Source: Clostridium sp. JN-1 (GTDB lineage Bacteria; Bacillota; Clostridia; Clostridiales; Clostridiaceae). From it: 64,000 nucleotides of DNA. Every line of letters starts with the position of its first letter. The stretch's first letter is position 1. Under the pieces are notes generated by a model, which was not told the DNA's origin, searched no databases, and saw only the letters and a program-made list of their open reading frames with translations. The stretch is from NCBI RefSeq assembly GCF_003718715.1, contig NZ_CP033465.1, positions 1,178,001-1,242,000 on the forward strand, read 5' to 3'. The position numbers and the translations under genes are program-made. Below are positions 53,850 through 63,669 of this stretch, in pieces.

Positions 53850-54749
53850 ATGGTAGAAGTTAGAGTGCCAGCAACAAGTGCTAATATGGGACCGGGATTC
53901 GATTGTCTTGGCATAGCACTTAATATGTATAACAGATTTTACATGGAGGAAATCAAAGAAGGGCTTGTTTTCGAAGGCTGTGAAGATAAATTTAAAAATG
54001 AAGATAACTTAGTATATGTGGCAGCGAAAAGATGCTTTGAAAAGATAGGCTACAAGCCTACTGGCTTAAGAATAAAAATAGAGGGTGATATACCTGTATG
54101 TAGAGGTCTTGGAAGCAGTGCAGCCTGTGTAATAGGGGGAGTTGTTGGTGCTAATGAATTAGCTGGGAGGGTTTTAAATAATCAAGAACTTTTAGATTTA
54201 GCAGTTAAGGTAGAGGGGCATCCAGATAATATAAACCCAGCATTTTGTGGAGGAATGACTGTCTCTATATCTGAAGATAATAAGGTTTTTTATAATAATA
54301 TAAGAGTAAAAGAGGGTATTAAGTTTTGTGCACTTGTACCAGATTTTACATTGTCTACAGAAAAATCAAGAGCGGTTTTACCTAAAAGTATAAATTATAA
54401 GGATGGCATTTTTAATGTAGGAAGAACTGCACTTTTGATATCATCACTAAATAACGGGAATTTTAATTTAATTAAATATGCTTGTAAAGACAAGCTGCAT
54501 GAGGATTACAGAGCACAGCTTATAGAAAATTTTTATTCTATAAAAGAAGAGTGCCAAAGACTTAATTGCTTAGGCGTATTTCTAAGTGGAGCAGGTCCAA
54601 CAATCATGGTCATACTTGAAGAAGAAGATAAGGAGTTTTGCAAAAATATTCAAAGCTTTTTAGAAAATTTACAAAGTAAGTGGAAAGCTAGAGAACTTAA
54701 CATAGACAAAGAGGGTACTGTGCTAAATAATTTAAAGCAGATAATCTAA
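53850..54749 (+). CDS. thrB: Homoserine kinase
   Basis: Protein of 299 aa of the GHMP kinase family. [22 protein letters not shown] begins the substrate site, [16 protein letters not shown] (near 87) is the ATP-binding loop, and [11 protein letters not shown] (near 251) is motif 3. It phosphorylates homoserine. It starts eight bases after the thrC stop, with GGTG upstream. Confidence 0.95.
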   Translation: MVEVRVPATSANMGPGFDCLGIALNMYNRFYMEEIKEGLVFEGCEDKFKNEDNLVYVAAKRCFEKIGYKPTGLRIKIEGDIPVCRGLGSSAACVIGGVVGANELAGRVLNNQELLDLAVKVEGHPDNINPAFCGGMTVSISEDNKVFYNNIRVKEGIKFCALVPDFTLSTEKSRAVLPKSINYKDGIFNVGRTALLISSLNNGNFNLIKYACKDKLHEDYRAQLIENFYSIKEECQRLNCLGVFLSGAGPTIMVILEEEDKEFCKNIQSFLENLQSKWKARELNIDKEGTVLNNLKQII

Positions 54750-54776
54750 GTACAACTAATTATTAGGGGGCTAAAA

Positions 54777-56093
54777 ATGAATAATCTAATCGCAGCTAAA
54801 TTTGGAGGAAGCTCGCTTGCTGATAGCGAGCAGTTTAGAAAAGTAAAAAGCATAATTTTAGAAGATAAAAAAAGAAGATATGTTGTGCCTTCGGCGCCAG
54901 GTAAAAGGTTTAGTAAAGACTACAAAATTACTGATCTTTTATACTTATGCCATGCTCATGCTCAAAATAATATATCCTTTGATGATGTTTTCAAGCACAT
55001 AGAGGATAGATATACTGGTCTTGCAAGGGAACTTAAAATTAGGATAGATATAAAAAAGTACCTTGATGAAATAAAAAAGAAAATTGAAGATGGGGCTTCT
55101 GCAGACTATACAGCCAGTCGTGGAGAATATTTAAACGGATTAATCCTTGCTGACTATTTAAATTATGAATTTGTAGATGCAGCAGAAATTATACGTTTTA
55201 AAAATTATGGAAAGATAGATTTTGAAGCTACACAAAAAGCTGTAGATGAAAGAATGGCAGAGGTGGAAAGGGCAGTTATACCAGGCTTTTATGGGGCAAT
55301 GCCTGATGGAACTATAAAGACTTTTTCAAGAGGAGGCTCTGATGTAACTGGAGCAATAGTTGCAAGGTGTCTAGGTGCAGAACTTTATGAGAACTGGACA
55401 GATGTTTCAGGCTTTTTAATGGCAGATCCAAATATTGTGGAAGATGCAAAGCCAATAGAAGTGGTAACTTATAAAGAGCTTAGGGAACTTTCTTATATGG
55501 GGGCAAAGGTACTGCACGAGGAAAGCATATTTCCAATTAGAGATGCATGTATTCCTATAAATATAAAGAATGTCAATAGACCGCAGGACAAGGGAACTCT
55601 AATTGTGGATGATAACAAGCCTATAAGCTACAGTGGAACTATCACTGGTATAGCAGGCAAAAAAGGCTTCACGGTTATAGCTGTACAAAAAATGCTTATG
55701 AACTCAGAACAAGGATTCTGTAGGAAACTCCTTTCTATATTGGAGAGCAATGGAGTTTCCTTTGAAAATATGCCTTCTGGCATAGATTCTGTTTCCTTGG
55801 TTATAGAGGATATACAGTTCGGAGATAAGTTGGATAACATACTTGAGGAAATCAAGAGACAGTGTAATCCAGATTCCTTGGAGGTTTATCCTAACATGGC
55901 GCTTATAGCCACTGTGGGTAGAGGGATGGATAGAACTAAGGGAATATCATCTAAGTTATTTGGAGGTCTCGCAGAGGGAGACGTAAATATTAGAATGATC
56001 AATCAGGGATCAAGTGAAATAAATATAACTGTCGGTGTAGAAAATGAGGATTTTGAAAAAGCACTGAGGAGCATATATAAAGCATTCGCATAG
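54777..56093 (+). CDS. lysC: Aspartate kinase
   Basis: Protein of 438 aa. The N-terminal kinase domain has AAKFGGSSLADSEQFRKV, SRGEYLNGLILADYL and TFSRGGSDVTGAIVARCLGAE. Two C-terminal ACT domains (from about 300) should bind the feedback inhibitor. It begins the aspartate pathway. Linkage with hom and thrBC suggests that this isozyme serves threonine synthesis. Confidence 0.94.
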   Translation: MNNLIAAKFGGSSLADSEQFRKVKSIILEDKKRRYVVPSAPGKRFSKDYKITDLLYLCHAHAQNNISFDDVFKHIEDRYTGLARELKIRIDIKKYLDEIKKKIEDGASADYTASRGEYLNGLILADYLNYEFVDAAEIIRFKNYGKIDFEATQKAVDERMAEVERAVIPGFYGAMPDGTIKTFSRGGSDVTGAIVARCLGAELYENWTDVSGFLMADPNIVEDAKPIEVVTYKELRELSYMGAKVLHEESIFPIRDACIPINIKNVNRPQDKGTLIVDDNKPISYSGTITGIAGKKGFTVIAVQKMLMNSEQGFCRKLLSILESNGVSFENMPSGIDSVSLVIEDIQFGDKLDNILEEIKRQCNPDSLEVYPNMALIATVGRGMDRTKGISSKLFGGLAEGDVNIRMINQGSSEINITVGVENEDFEKALRSIYKAFA

Positions 56094-56129
56094 TTTGGTA
56101 GCTTATGGCTAGAAAGAGGGGGCAAAGTT

Positions 56130-57413
56130 ATGAAAAAGGTTAGAATAGCGCTGCTGGGTTTAGGAAATGTAGGTAAGGGTGTTTGGAATATATTAAATTT
56201 TAATAGAGAAGCAATAATGAAAAGATCCGGTTATGATATTGAGATAGCAAAGATATTGGTTAGAGATATTGATAAAAAGAGAACTGTAGATGTTCCAAAA
56301 GAGCTTTTAACTACAGATGCCAGCGAAATATTTAATGATGATAGTATAAAAATTGTAGTAGAGGTTATGGGGGGCATAGAGCCTGCAAAGGATTATGTAA
56401 TAAATGCTATAAGAAGAAAGATGCATGTGGTAACTGCTAATAAAATGCTTATTGCAACTAACGGCCAGCAAATTTTTAAAGAAGCAGAGGAAAATGGGGT
56501 TATTGTAAATTTTGAAGCTAGTGTAGCTGGTGGAATCCCTATAATAAATGCTATAAATGAAAGCTTAACTGCTAATAAAATACAAGAGGTTGTCGGTATA
56601 ATAAACGGAACCACTAACTATATACTCACTAAGATGACTTTAGAAAATATGAGCTTTAATGAAGCGCTAAAAGAAGCACAACAAAAAGGATATGCTGAAG
56701 CAGATCCAACTTCTGACGTAGAGGGGCATGATGCAGCTTATAAATTAGCTATTTTATCTACTCTGGCATTTGAGACAGATGTAGATGTAAATGATATATA
56801 TGTAGAGGGGATAACTAAAATAAATGCTGTTGATATTGAATATGGTAAAGAACTTGGATATGTCATAAAACTTCTGGCAATAGTTAAGGAAGTAAATGAC
56901 AAGTTGGAACTTAGAGTGCATCCTACAATGCTTCCAGTTATCCATCCTTTAGCAAATGTTAATGATTCCTTTAATGCTATTTTAATTAAAGGAGATGCTG
57001 TGGGAGACTTAATGCTATATGGAAGAGGAGCAGGTGAGTTACCAACAGGCAGTGCTGTGGTTGGAGATATTATATCAGTTTTGAGGAATGATACTGAAGG
57101 GGCAAATGTTTTAGTTAGGAATTACACAGATAAAGAAGTAGTTCCTGTAGAAGGCTTTAAATCTCAATATTATTTGAGGATTTCGGTAAAGGATCTTCCG
57201 GGTGTTTTAGGGAAAATAGCTGCTGTTCTTGGTAAAAATGAAGTAAGCATTTTATCTTTTATACAAAAGCCTAAAAAAGGAGAGTTTGTATATATAGTTA
57301 TTGTTACTCATGAAACTCTTGAAGGTGATGTTAATAAATCTTTAGAAAATATAAAGAAATTGGAAGAAGTAAATAAGATTGAAAATGTAATTAGAATTGA
57401 GAATTTAAGTTAA
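56130..57413 (+). CDS. hom: Homoserine dehydrogenase
   Basis: Protein of 427 aa. The Rossmann motif is RIALLGLGNVGKGVWNIL. The catalytic region includes ANKMLIATNGQ and GIINGTTNYILTKM. YAEADPTSDVEGHDAAYKLAIL (near 190) is a family signature. The C-terminal ACT domain (about 350-427) gives threonine feedback. It converts aspartate semialdehyde to homoserine. It is the last gene of the operon and is followed by a terminator. Confidence 0.95.
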   Translation: MKKVRIALLGLGNVGKGVWNILNFNREAIMKRSGYDIEIAKILVRDIDKKRTVDVPKELLTTDASEIFNDDSIKIVVEVMGGIEPAKDYVINAIRRKMHVVTANKMLIATNGQQIFKEAEENGVIVNFEASVAGGIPIINAINESLTANKIQEVVGIINGTTNYILTKMTLENMSFNEALKEAQQKGYAEADPTSDVEGHDAAYKLAILSTLAFETDVDVNDIYVEGITKINAVDIEYGKELGYVIKLLAIVKEVNDKLELRVHPTMLPVIHPLANVNDSFNAILIKGDAVGDLMLYGRGAGELPTGSAVVGDIISVLRNDTEGANVLVRNYTDKEVVPVEGFKSQYYLRISVKDLPGVLGKIAAVLGKNEVSILSFIQKPKKGEFVYIVIVTHETLEGDVNKSLENIKKLEEVNKIENVIRIENLS

Positions 57414-57420
57414 GTATAAA

Positions 57421-57460
57421 GAGACTACCTTAAAGTTGTATTTTGAGATAGTCCCTTTTT
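57421..57460 (+). terminator. Terminator of the threonine operon
   Basis: GAGACTA and TAGTCCC pair around an AT-rich loop, followed by TTTTT. Confidence 0.65.
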
Positions 57461-57501
57461 AAATTGGAATTTTAAAAGAGATTGACCTAAATTAGCGAAC
57501 C

Positions 57502-57862
57502 CTATTCCATTCTAGATTTTAAAGCTTCAGCCATGGAAATTCTATTTATCTTTCGTCTGCTTAATAACTTTGATAGCTCATAGGTCAAGTATATTATAAC
57601 AAAACCTACTAAAACATAAATGTAATTTATAGTTACTGGGAAGGACAAACTCATGTCTTTTGTTATTGATTTAAATAGAGCACGCATGGATGCAAGAAGC
57701 AGTGGTACTCCAAGAGTGTAGCCGACTACTACTATAAAGGAAGAACTGTTTAGAATTAGAGAATAAATTTCCTTCTTCCTGCTCACCACCGCTTAATTCC
57801 TTGGGAAATCTATGCTTTTTATCAAGCATAAATATATTTTCATATGCTATAATAACTCATGT
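57502..57862 (-). pseudogene. ABC transporter relic: ATPase signature fused out of frame to FtsX-like permease C-terminus
   Basis: From about 57862 the minus strand reads AYENIFMLDKKHRFPKELSGGEQ, the ABC signature region with an internal deletion. Near 57785 it changes frame into RKKEIYSLILNSSSF and a two-helix permease tail ending [18 protein letters not shown]. Everything between (Walker B, most of the permease) is missing. The 95-residue reading frame is therefore a fragment. The family is the BceAB/FtsX group of peptide-resistance transporters. The tail shares a 52-base near-identical block with 51374-51425. Confidence 0.78.
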
Positions 57863-57977
57863 GGAAATTATAGAAATTATATGTACAGCTCATAAAATAA
57901 GAGCTCATGAAAAGAAAGGAAGTGAATTTTAGTGGGATTTTGGTACTTAACATACATATTCTCACTAAAGATAAAAG

Positions 57978-58637
57978 ATGAACAAACTTGTTAATAGAGG
58001 TGTAATTACGTTTATAACGGCCGTATTTTTAGTGATGTGCGCAGGCTGTTCAAGCAGTAGTAATTCATCTAAAAATAGTAATTCAAAACAAGGTAATGAT
58101 GTTGAAGAAAAACAAACTACAAATAATATATCGCAGTCTCCAATAAAGCTTGAAAAAGCTGTAGTTACAAGACATATAGATGGTGATACTGTTGAGGTTA
58201 AATTGGAAAATGGAAAGAAGGCAAAGGTCAGGTTTATAGGCGTGAATACGCCAGAATCTACTACTAAGCATGAACCATATGGTAAAGAAGCATCAGATTA
58301 TACAAAATCACAACTATTAGATAAAACTGTATATCTTGAAAAGGATGCAGGAGATACCGATAAATATGGAAGACTTTTGAGATATGTTTGGCTCGAAGTT
58401 CCAAAAGAAATAAATGAATCTGAAATCAAGAGCAAGATGTTCAATGCAATACTGGCATCAGAAGGTTATGCACAGCAAATGACAATTTCACCTAATGTTA
58501 AATATGCAGATTATTTTAAAAAGTTTTGTGCAGAGGCAAGGGAAAACAATAAAGGACTTTGGAAAATAAATCATAATGGAACTACAAGAGGAGATAATGC
58601 ATATAAAAACAGAGGACATAGGACAGAGGACAATTGA
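57978..58637 (+). CDS. Thermonuclease-like secreted lipoprotein (SNase domain)
   Basis: Protein of 219 aa. A lipoprotein signal (ITFITAVFLVMCAGC, cysteine at 24) is followed by a Ser/Asn-rich linker and an SNase domain (about 60-205). The domain has HIDGDTVEV, KVRFIGVNTPES (catalytic Arg and Glu) and DKYGRLLRYVW (second Arg), all conserved. It should be an active extracellular DNA/RNA nuclease. The final ten residues (KNRGHRTEDN) are encoded by the start of family A copy 3, so the native C-terminus has been replaced or extended. Confidence 0.88.
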   Translation: MNKLVNRGVITFITAVFLVMCAGCSSSSNSSKNSNSKQGNDVEEKQTTNNISQSPIKLEKAVVTRHIDGDTVEVKLENGKKAKVRFIGVNTPESTTKHEPYGKEASDYTKSQLLDKTVYLEKDAGDTDKYGRLLRYVWLEVPKEINESEIKSKMFNAILASEGYAQQMTISPNVKYADYFKKFCAEARENNKGLWKINHNGTTRGDNAYKNRGHRTEDN

Positions 58638-58740
58638 CAGTGAAGGAGGATTTTTCTCCGCTGTACTTACGAAAAATCTTTAATTAAACTTTTGATGGCT
58701 TGTTTCGCTAAAGCGAAACATTATTAACTTATATAAATTT
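58605..58740. repeat. Family A dispersed repeat, copy 3 (inverted, truncated)
   Basis: It begins ACAGAGGACATAGGACAGAGG, then TCTCCGCTGTACTTACG and the hairpin GTTTCGCTAAAGCGAAAC. This is the reverse complement of the right half of copy 1. It stops before the left-end array. Its first 33 bases are the 3' end of the nuclease gene. Confidence 0.82.
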
Positions 58741-58774
58741 GTTGAATTTTATGATTAGTTCATAGCAAGTTATT

Positions 58775-59566
58775 TTACTTAAGTTCTAGTTTGTTGAATC
58801 TAAGTATACCAATAATTATTGTAATCACAATGATAATGAATGATGAAAATATAATACTGTATGGATCGGGTTTAAATGAACTCATGTCTATAAGCATAAA
58901 AATAGGGGAATATTTTATGATACTTTCAAAACAAGGGGGATAACTTGTTGTTAAAATTATAGTTAATATGATGAGCGTTATGAATATTAGCTTATTTTGT
59001 ATAAACATCGATAAGCACATATAAATGCTGGTTAAACTTGAAAGTATTAAGGCCGCAAGAATAGTAAACTCAATTGATTTAATTAGGTCATTAAAAGAAA
59101 GAAATTCTCTAGAGAAATTTATGAAGCTGCCTAAAGCTATCGTACCGAATAGTAAAAGAGCGGTTAGTATAAGACCTGATAAGGATGCTGTAATAAATTT
59201 TGATATATAAATTTCATCTCTTGTATGACCATATACTATAGTATTGTTTATTGTACCGCTTGAAAATTCATCTAATACAAGGCTGCCAACTATAAATATT
59301 AAAATTATAGCTATACAAGGGGAAAATCCAAAGGATGAATAAAAAAATTCAATTGCTTTTGGGTGAAGTCTATCTTTAAAATTATTGACTATAAAGCCAA
59401 ATTCATTTCCCTGCAGAGAAGTTTCGAGTATTTTAAGTGTAACTTTGCTGTGGAAGAACAAGTATATGGAATATATGATTAAAAGCAATGTAATCATTAA
59501 AGAACTTAAAAATATCTTATTATGTTTTAATTTATACACTTCAAATTTTAATAAGTTATACATCAC
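58775..59566 (-). CDS. ABC-2-type transporter permease
   Basis: Protein of 263 aa with six hydrophobic segments and little polar sequence. The central SLVLDEFSSGTINNTIVYGHTRDEIYISKF is the cytoplasmic loop pattern of bacitracin/lantibiotic-type permeases. Its start overlaps the end of the ATPase gene by 4 bases. With that gene it forms an exporter like B. subtilis YcbNO. It is the last gene of the two-component/ABC operon. Confidence 0.85.
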   Translation of the reverse strand: MMYNLLKFEVYKLKHNKIFLSSLMITLLLIIYSIYLFFHSKVTLKILETSLQGNEFGFIVNNFKDRLHPKAIEFFYSSFGFSPCIAIILIFIVGSLVLDEFSSGTINNTIVYGHTRDEIYISKFITASLSGLILTALLLFGTIALGSFINFSREFLSFNDLIKSIEFTILAALILSSLTSIYMCLSMFIQNKLIFITLIILTIILTTSYPPCFESIIKYSPIFMLIDMSSFKPDPYSIIFSSFIIIVITIIIGILRFNKLELK

Positions 59567-60477
59567 TTGTTTCCTCCAACTTTATTTTTAAAATAGTTTT
59601 CAAGATTATCTGATTCAGGTGTCAGCTCTAGTATTGTAATACCTTCTTTAAAAATTGTATATGAAACTCTCCCGGGATTATCAACATAATCATATAGCAG
59701 TATAGTATCATCTGCCAAAGTTTTAAAATTATGGGTATTAAGTTTTTCTTCCAGAACAAGAGCAGTTTTATTTACATCATCAACTTTAATTTTCAGTCTT
59801 TTATTAAATCTTTTATTTAGTTCTTTTAAAGTAAATTCATCTAATAACTTTCCATTATGAATAATTCCGTAGCAAGTTGCAAAGTCATAAAGCTCTTTTA
59901 AAATGTGACTTGAAATAAGTATTGTTGTATTTCTATTTTTATTTAGTTGTAATAAAATATCTTTTATTTCCATAATGCCTATTGGATCAATGCTGTTTAT
60001 AGGTTCATCCAGCATTAAAAATTCAGGTTCTCCAATTATTGCCAGGGCAATACCTAGTTTTTGTTTCATGCCAAGGGAAAAATCACGTACCTTTTTATTC
60101 TTCAAATCACTTAAATTTAATAGCTTTATAACTCTTTCTATACAATCCTTTCCAGGGATGCCTTTTTGAAGTCTGCAAGCTTCTAAATTTTCATAAGCTG
60201 ACATATTTGAATATAAAAAAGGTCTTTCAATTAGAGCTCCAAGCTTCTTTCTCGCAGTATGCAGGCCATTTTCTGTGCTTTCGCCAAATAACTCAATTGA
60301 TCCAGAAGTCTTTGATACAAGACCTGTTACCATTTTGAACATTGTAGTTTTACCTGCCCCGTTTTCACCTATGAATCCATAAATATCTCCGCGATTTATA
60401 TTCATATTTACATTTTGAACTGCTAATTTGTCATTGTATCTTTTGCTTAAGTTTATAGTCCTTAAAATATTTTCCAT
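59563..60477 (-). CDS. ABC transporter ATPase (BcrA/YcbN-like)
   Basis: Protein of 304 aa. Walker A is GENGAGKTTMFKM (near 38), the signature is DFSLGMKQKLGIA (near 132), and Walker B is EFLMLDEPINSIDP (near 152). The C-terminal 90 residues are the extension typical of the bacitracin and lantibiotic immunity subgroup. It lies directly after the response regulator gene, which suggests that this two-component system controls it. Confidence 0.9.
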   Translation of the reverse strand: MENILRTINLSKRYNDKLAVQNVNMNINRGDIYGFIGENGAGKTTMFKMVTGLVSKTSGSIELFGESTENGLHTARKKLGALIERPFLYSNMSAYENLEACRLQKGIPGKDCIERVIKLLNLSDLKNKKVRDFSLGMKQKLGIALAIIGEPEFLMLDEPINSIDPIGIMEIKDILLQLNKNRNTTILISSHILKELYDFATCYGIIHNGKLLDEFTLKELNKRFNKRLKIKVDDVNKTALVLEEKLNTHNFKTLADDTILLYDYVDNPGRVSYTIFKEGITILELTPESDNLENYFKNKVGGNK

Positions 60478-60494
60478 ATAAATGCTCCCTTTAT

Positions 60495-61190
60495 TTAACC
60501 ATTCAGTTTATATCCTATACTCCAGATGGTTTGTATGTAATCCTTGCTTGTACCCGCACTTGATAATTTATTTCTCAAATTACTTATATGGACAGTGAGA
60601 GTATTATCATCACACATATAATTGCTTCCCCATACACTTTCAAATAAATTTGCTTTTGAAAAAACTTTTTTTGGATGATTCATTAAAAGCTCTAAAATAT
60701 CAAATTCTCTCGCAGTTAAAACTACATTTGAGTCATTTACATATACCTCTCTAGTGTCTTTATTTAAAGAAATTTCCCTATACTTTATTATGTTTTCCTT
60801 TGAAGTTTCACTTGAAAACTCCATGTATCTTCTTAAGTTTGAATCTATACGTGCCGACACTTCTTCTATATTGAATGGTTTGGTTATAAAGTCATCGGCA
60901 CCTATTCTCAAAGTTTTTATTCTAATATCAATATCTTCTATTGCAGAAATTATTATAATAGGCATATGGCTATTTTTTCTTATTTTAAGCAAAAGTTCTT
61001 CACCATTTATTCCTGGAAGCATCAAATCAAGCAGGACCATGTTCCAGATTGATTCTTTTAAATATATCAATGCTTCTGTTCCAGAATAAGCAGCTTTTGC
61101 AGTATATCCATTCATATTCAGCATATCACACAATAATTTATTTATATCATTGTCGTCTTCGACTACTAAAATTTTGATATCATCTTTCAT
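60495..61190 (-). CDS. OmpR-family response regulator (YcbL-like)
   Basis: Protein of 231 aa. The receiver has the phosphorylated Asp in MVLLDLMLPGINGEEL (near 57). The DNA-binding winged helix ends IQTIWSIGYKLNG, with LTVHISNLRNKL as the recognition helix region. It starts 11 bases after the kinase stop. Confidence 0.93.
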   Translation of the reverse strand: MKDDIKILVVEDDNDINKLLCDMLNMNGYTAKAAYSGTEALIYLKESIWNMVLLDLMLPGINGEELLLKIRKNSHMPIIIISAIEDIDIRIKTLRIGADDFITKPFNIEEVSARIDSNLRRYMEFSSETSKENIIKYREISLNKDTREVYVNDSNVVLTAREFDILELLMNHPKKVFSKANLFESVWGSNYMCDDNTLTVHISNLRNKLSSAGTSKDYIQTIWSIGYKLNG

Positions 61191-61201
61191 TTATCATTTC
61201 C

Positions 61202-62110
61202 TCAACTTTTTATTAATTTCCATTTGCAAAAAATATATAAAATATTTTTGTCAAGTTCAGCATAAATTAATCCATTCATCTTATTCATAAGGCTTTTTGC
61301 AATTGATAATCCAAGGCCTGTACTGCTGCCATCTGATCTTGAATCATCTGCCTTATAGAATCTATTAAAGAGTAAAGTTAAATCTTTATCCTTTAAGTTT
61401 TTAGCCAAATTTGAAGTTATTATAACTGCAGAATTGCTATCTTGCTTTAAAGTTATAGAAACTTCTCCTTGGGCGTGTTTTAACATATTTGTGATTAAAT
61501 TTTGAATTACGCGTCTAGAAGCTGCTTTATTTGCTGCAATAATTATATCATTGTGAGGTAAATTTATTTTTGGTGTTATGTTTTTAGCTGTAAAGTTATC
61601 ATAAAGTGATGTGATAACTTCACATAATATATTATTTAAATTTACATGCTCTAATTTAAGACTGCATTCTGGAGATTCTATAATCGAAAGTTCAAAGAAA
61701 TCATTTAATAGTTCTTTCAGAAAATAGGCTCTTTTTAAGGCTATATCTATGTATTCATCTTGTTTTTCACAGGAGAGCCTCTTTGATTTTATCATTTCCA
61801 TATAGCCAACTACGGAAGTCAGCGGTGTACGCAAGTCATGAGATATACTTGCTATAGATTTCCTTATTCCATATTCTGTTTGCTTTTGTTTTGCTTTATT
61901 TTGAATATTTATATCAATGTGCCTATTTATACTTGCAGCTAATTTTTCAATATCACTGTCAAACAGTTTAATATCTATCTTTTTATTTGATTTTAAATTA
62001 TTGTAGTTATCAAGTTGATTTGTTATATTTTTAATTTCAACTTTCATAAAAATCAAACGGGCAAGTAAAAGAAGAAAAAAAATTATTAAAATCATCATTA
62101 TAAAGTTCAT
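61202..62110 (-). CDS. Sensor histidine kinase with one N-terminal membrane helix (YcbM-like)
   Basis: Protein of 302 aa. One helix (FIMMILIIFFLLLLARLIFM) is followed directly by a coiled linker, the phosphoacceptor His in SISHDLRTPLTSVVGY (near 97), NLITNMLKHAQGE and GLGLSIAKSLM. There is no outer sensor domain. Such short kinases usually sense through the membrane or the partner ABC transporter. Confidence 0.88.
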   Translation of the reverse strand: MNFIMMILIIFFLLLLARLIFMKVEIKNITNQLDNYNNLKSNKKIDIKLFDSDIEKLAASINRHIDINIQNKAKQKQTEYGIRKSIASISHDLRTPLTSVVGYMEMIKSKRLSCEKQDEYIDIALKRAYFLKELLNDFFELSIIESPECSLKLEHVNLNNILCEVITSLYDNFTAKNITPKINLPHNDIIIAANKAASRRVIQNLITNMLKHAQGEVSITLKQDSNSAVIITSNLAKNLKDKDLTLLFNRFYKADDSRSDGSSTGLGLSIAKSLMNKMNGLIYAELDKNILYIFCKWKLIKS

Positions 62111-62193
62111 TTACTTACTCATTCCTTTCAAAAGCTTTATATTACATAACTATTATAGTTGAAGCATAAAAAAGTTTCACCTTTTAACGTATT

Positions 62194-62976
62194 TTACTTG
62201 CCTAATACTTCATATTTTTTAGAATTGAAAATAGATGATATAATGACATAACCAAATACATATACTAAAAAGTTGTAGAACAGGTTATTCCAATATATGC
62301 TTTTTGAAATATCAGCTAAATGCTTGTCAGATTGTACTAAAAGTGAAACCAGTCCTGCTGACTGTTTAAATGCATCTTGTGATGTAGTTCCTATAGAATA
62401 AAATACTTTTCCTTGTCCAGCTAAATTCGATTTCATTATAAGATAAAATCCTATGGTAATGCCTAGAAGTACTGCAGCAATTATAGATATACTTGAAATC
62501 TTATTCTTAACAAGTTTGCTTAAGGCTATAGAAACTCCAATTATGATTGGGCCACTTATGCATCCAATAAATCTTGCAAGTATGAAATATACAATTCCAA
62601 GTGTTGGACTTGAGGAATGTAATATTCTTGTATGGTAAATTCCATGAGAATTAAACAGTTCAAATATAAGGCAGGTTGCCCACATTAGCATAAGTCCCAT
62701 AGAAAATATAGTTGACTTTACCAAAAGTTTAGTTGAAGTTTTCATAGGTATCATATGAAGTATAACATCTTTTCCTATATAAAAGTTGTTATATAAGTCT
62801 ATAAAAATATATATGGGCAGCACAATCCATGCAACTGCACTTAATTGTAGATGTATGTTTATGTATTTGTTGTAATCAACAAGCACAAGTGTGCTTAAAA
62901 CTGCTTCCATTAATATGAAAACTGAAAATATTGGAAAATGCTTTCTTATTTCAAGTTTAAACAAATCTAAAATCAT
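62194..62976 (-). CDS. ABC transporter membrane protein
   Basis: Protein of 260 aa with six predicted helices (for example WIVLPIYIFIDLYNNFYIG and PIIIGVSIALSKLVKN). It starts immediately after the upstream ATPase gene and is its permease. There is no close family match that I can name. Confidence 0.75.
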   Translation of the reverse strand: MILDLFKLEIRKHFPIFSVFILMEAVLSTLVLVDYNKYINIHLQLSAVAWIVLPIYIFIDLYNNFYIGKDVILHMIPMKTSTKLLVKSTIFSMGLMLMWATCLIFELFNSHGIYHTRILHSSSPTLGIVYFILARFIGCISGPIIIGVSIALSKLVKNKISSISIIAAVLLGITIGFYLIMKSNLAGQGKVFYSIGTTSQDAFKQSAGLVSLLVQSDKHLADISKSIYWNNLFYNFLVYVFGYVIISSIFNSKKYEVLGK

Positions 62977-63669
62977 TTAAATGACCTCCTTAAAAAGTTC
63001 TTCAATGGATTCTTTGTGTTTTTGTTTAAGAGCTTCTACATTATCATGAAGTAAGACTTTACCGTCATTAACAAACACAACTTCATCAAAGAGCTCTTCT
63101 ACGTCATTTATAAGATGAGTACTTATGAGAATGGAACTATCTTTATCAAAATTATTGAGTATAATGCTAATAATATTATCCCTCATGGATGGATCAACTG
63201 CTGCAAGTGGTTCATCAAATAAAAAAAGTTTTGCTTTCCTTGAAAAGATTAAAGATATATTTAATTTTTCCTGCATTCCTTTTGACAGTGAATTTATCTT
63301 TGAATTTAAATCAAGTCCTAAATCATTTACCATTTTGAGGGCTTTTTCATGATCAAAATCTTCAAAGAAGTTTTTAAAAAATTTTAAGGACTCTCTTATA
63401 GTCATCCATCCATATAAGAAATCTTTATCAGGTAAATAGGCAACTATTTTTTTAGTTTTTACACTGGGTACTTTTCCATCGATTAATATGCTTCCACTGT
63501 TATAACTTAAGAGTGAAGCTGCTGTCTTTATGAGTGTAGTTTTACCTGCTCCATTTGGTCCTAAAAGACCAATTATCCTTCCTTTTTTTATTTTTAAATT
63601 TAAGTTGTTTAAAGCAATTTTATTGCCATATTTTTTAGTTAAGTTGTTACATTGTAATATATAGTCCAT
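62977..63669 (-). CDS. ABC transporter ATPase (YtrB-like size)
   Basis: Protein of 230 aa. Walker A is GPNGAGKTTLIKT (near 36), the signature is NSLSKGMQEKLNISL (near 127), and Walker B is LFLFDEPLAAVDP (near 147). It is the first gene of the six-gene minus-strand block (ATPase, permease, kinase, regulator, ATPase, permease). AAGGAGG-like AGGAGG lies upstream. Confidence 0.9.
   Translation of the reverse strand: MDYILQCNNLTKKYGNKIALNNLNLKIKKGRIIGLLGPNGAGKTTLIKTAASLLSYNSGSILIDGKVPSVKTKKIVAYLPDKDFLYGWMTIRESLKFFKNFFEDFDHEKALKMVNDLGLDLNSKINSLSKGMQEKLNISLIFSRKAKLFLFDEPLAAVDPSMRDNIISIILNNFDKDSSILISTHLINDVEELFDEVVFVNDGKVLLHDNVEALKQKHKESIEELFKEVI

Noticed and set aside
57932-57994. 20-codon GTG frame before the nuclease gene
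   Set aside because: The ribosome site is plausible, but the sequence is short, overlaps the nuclease start and has no leader-peptide character.
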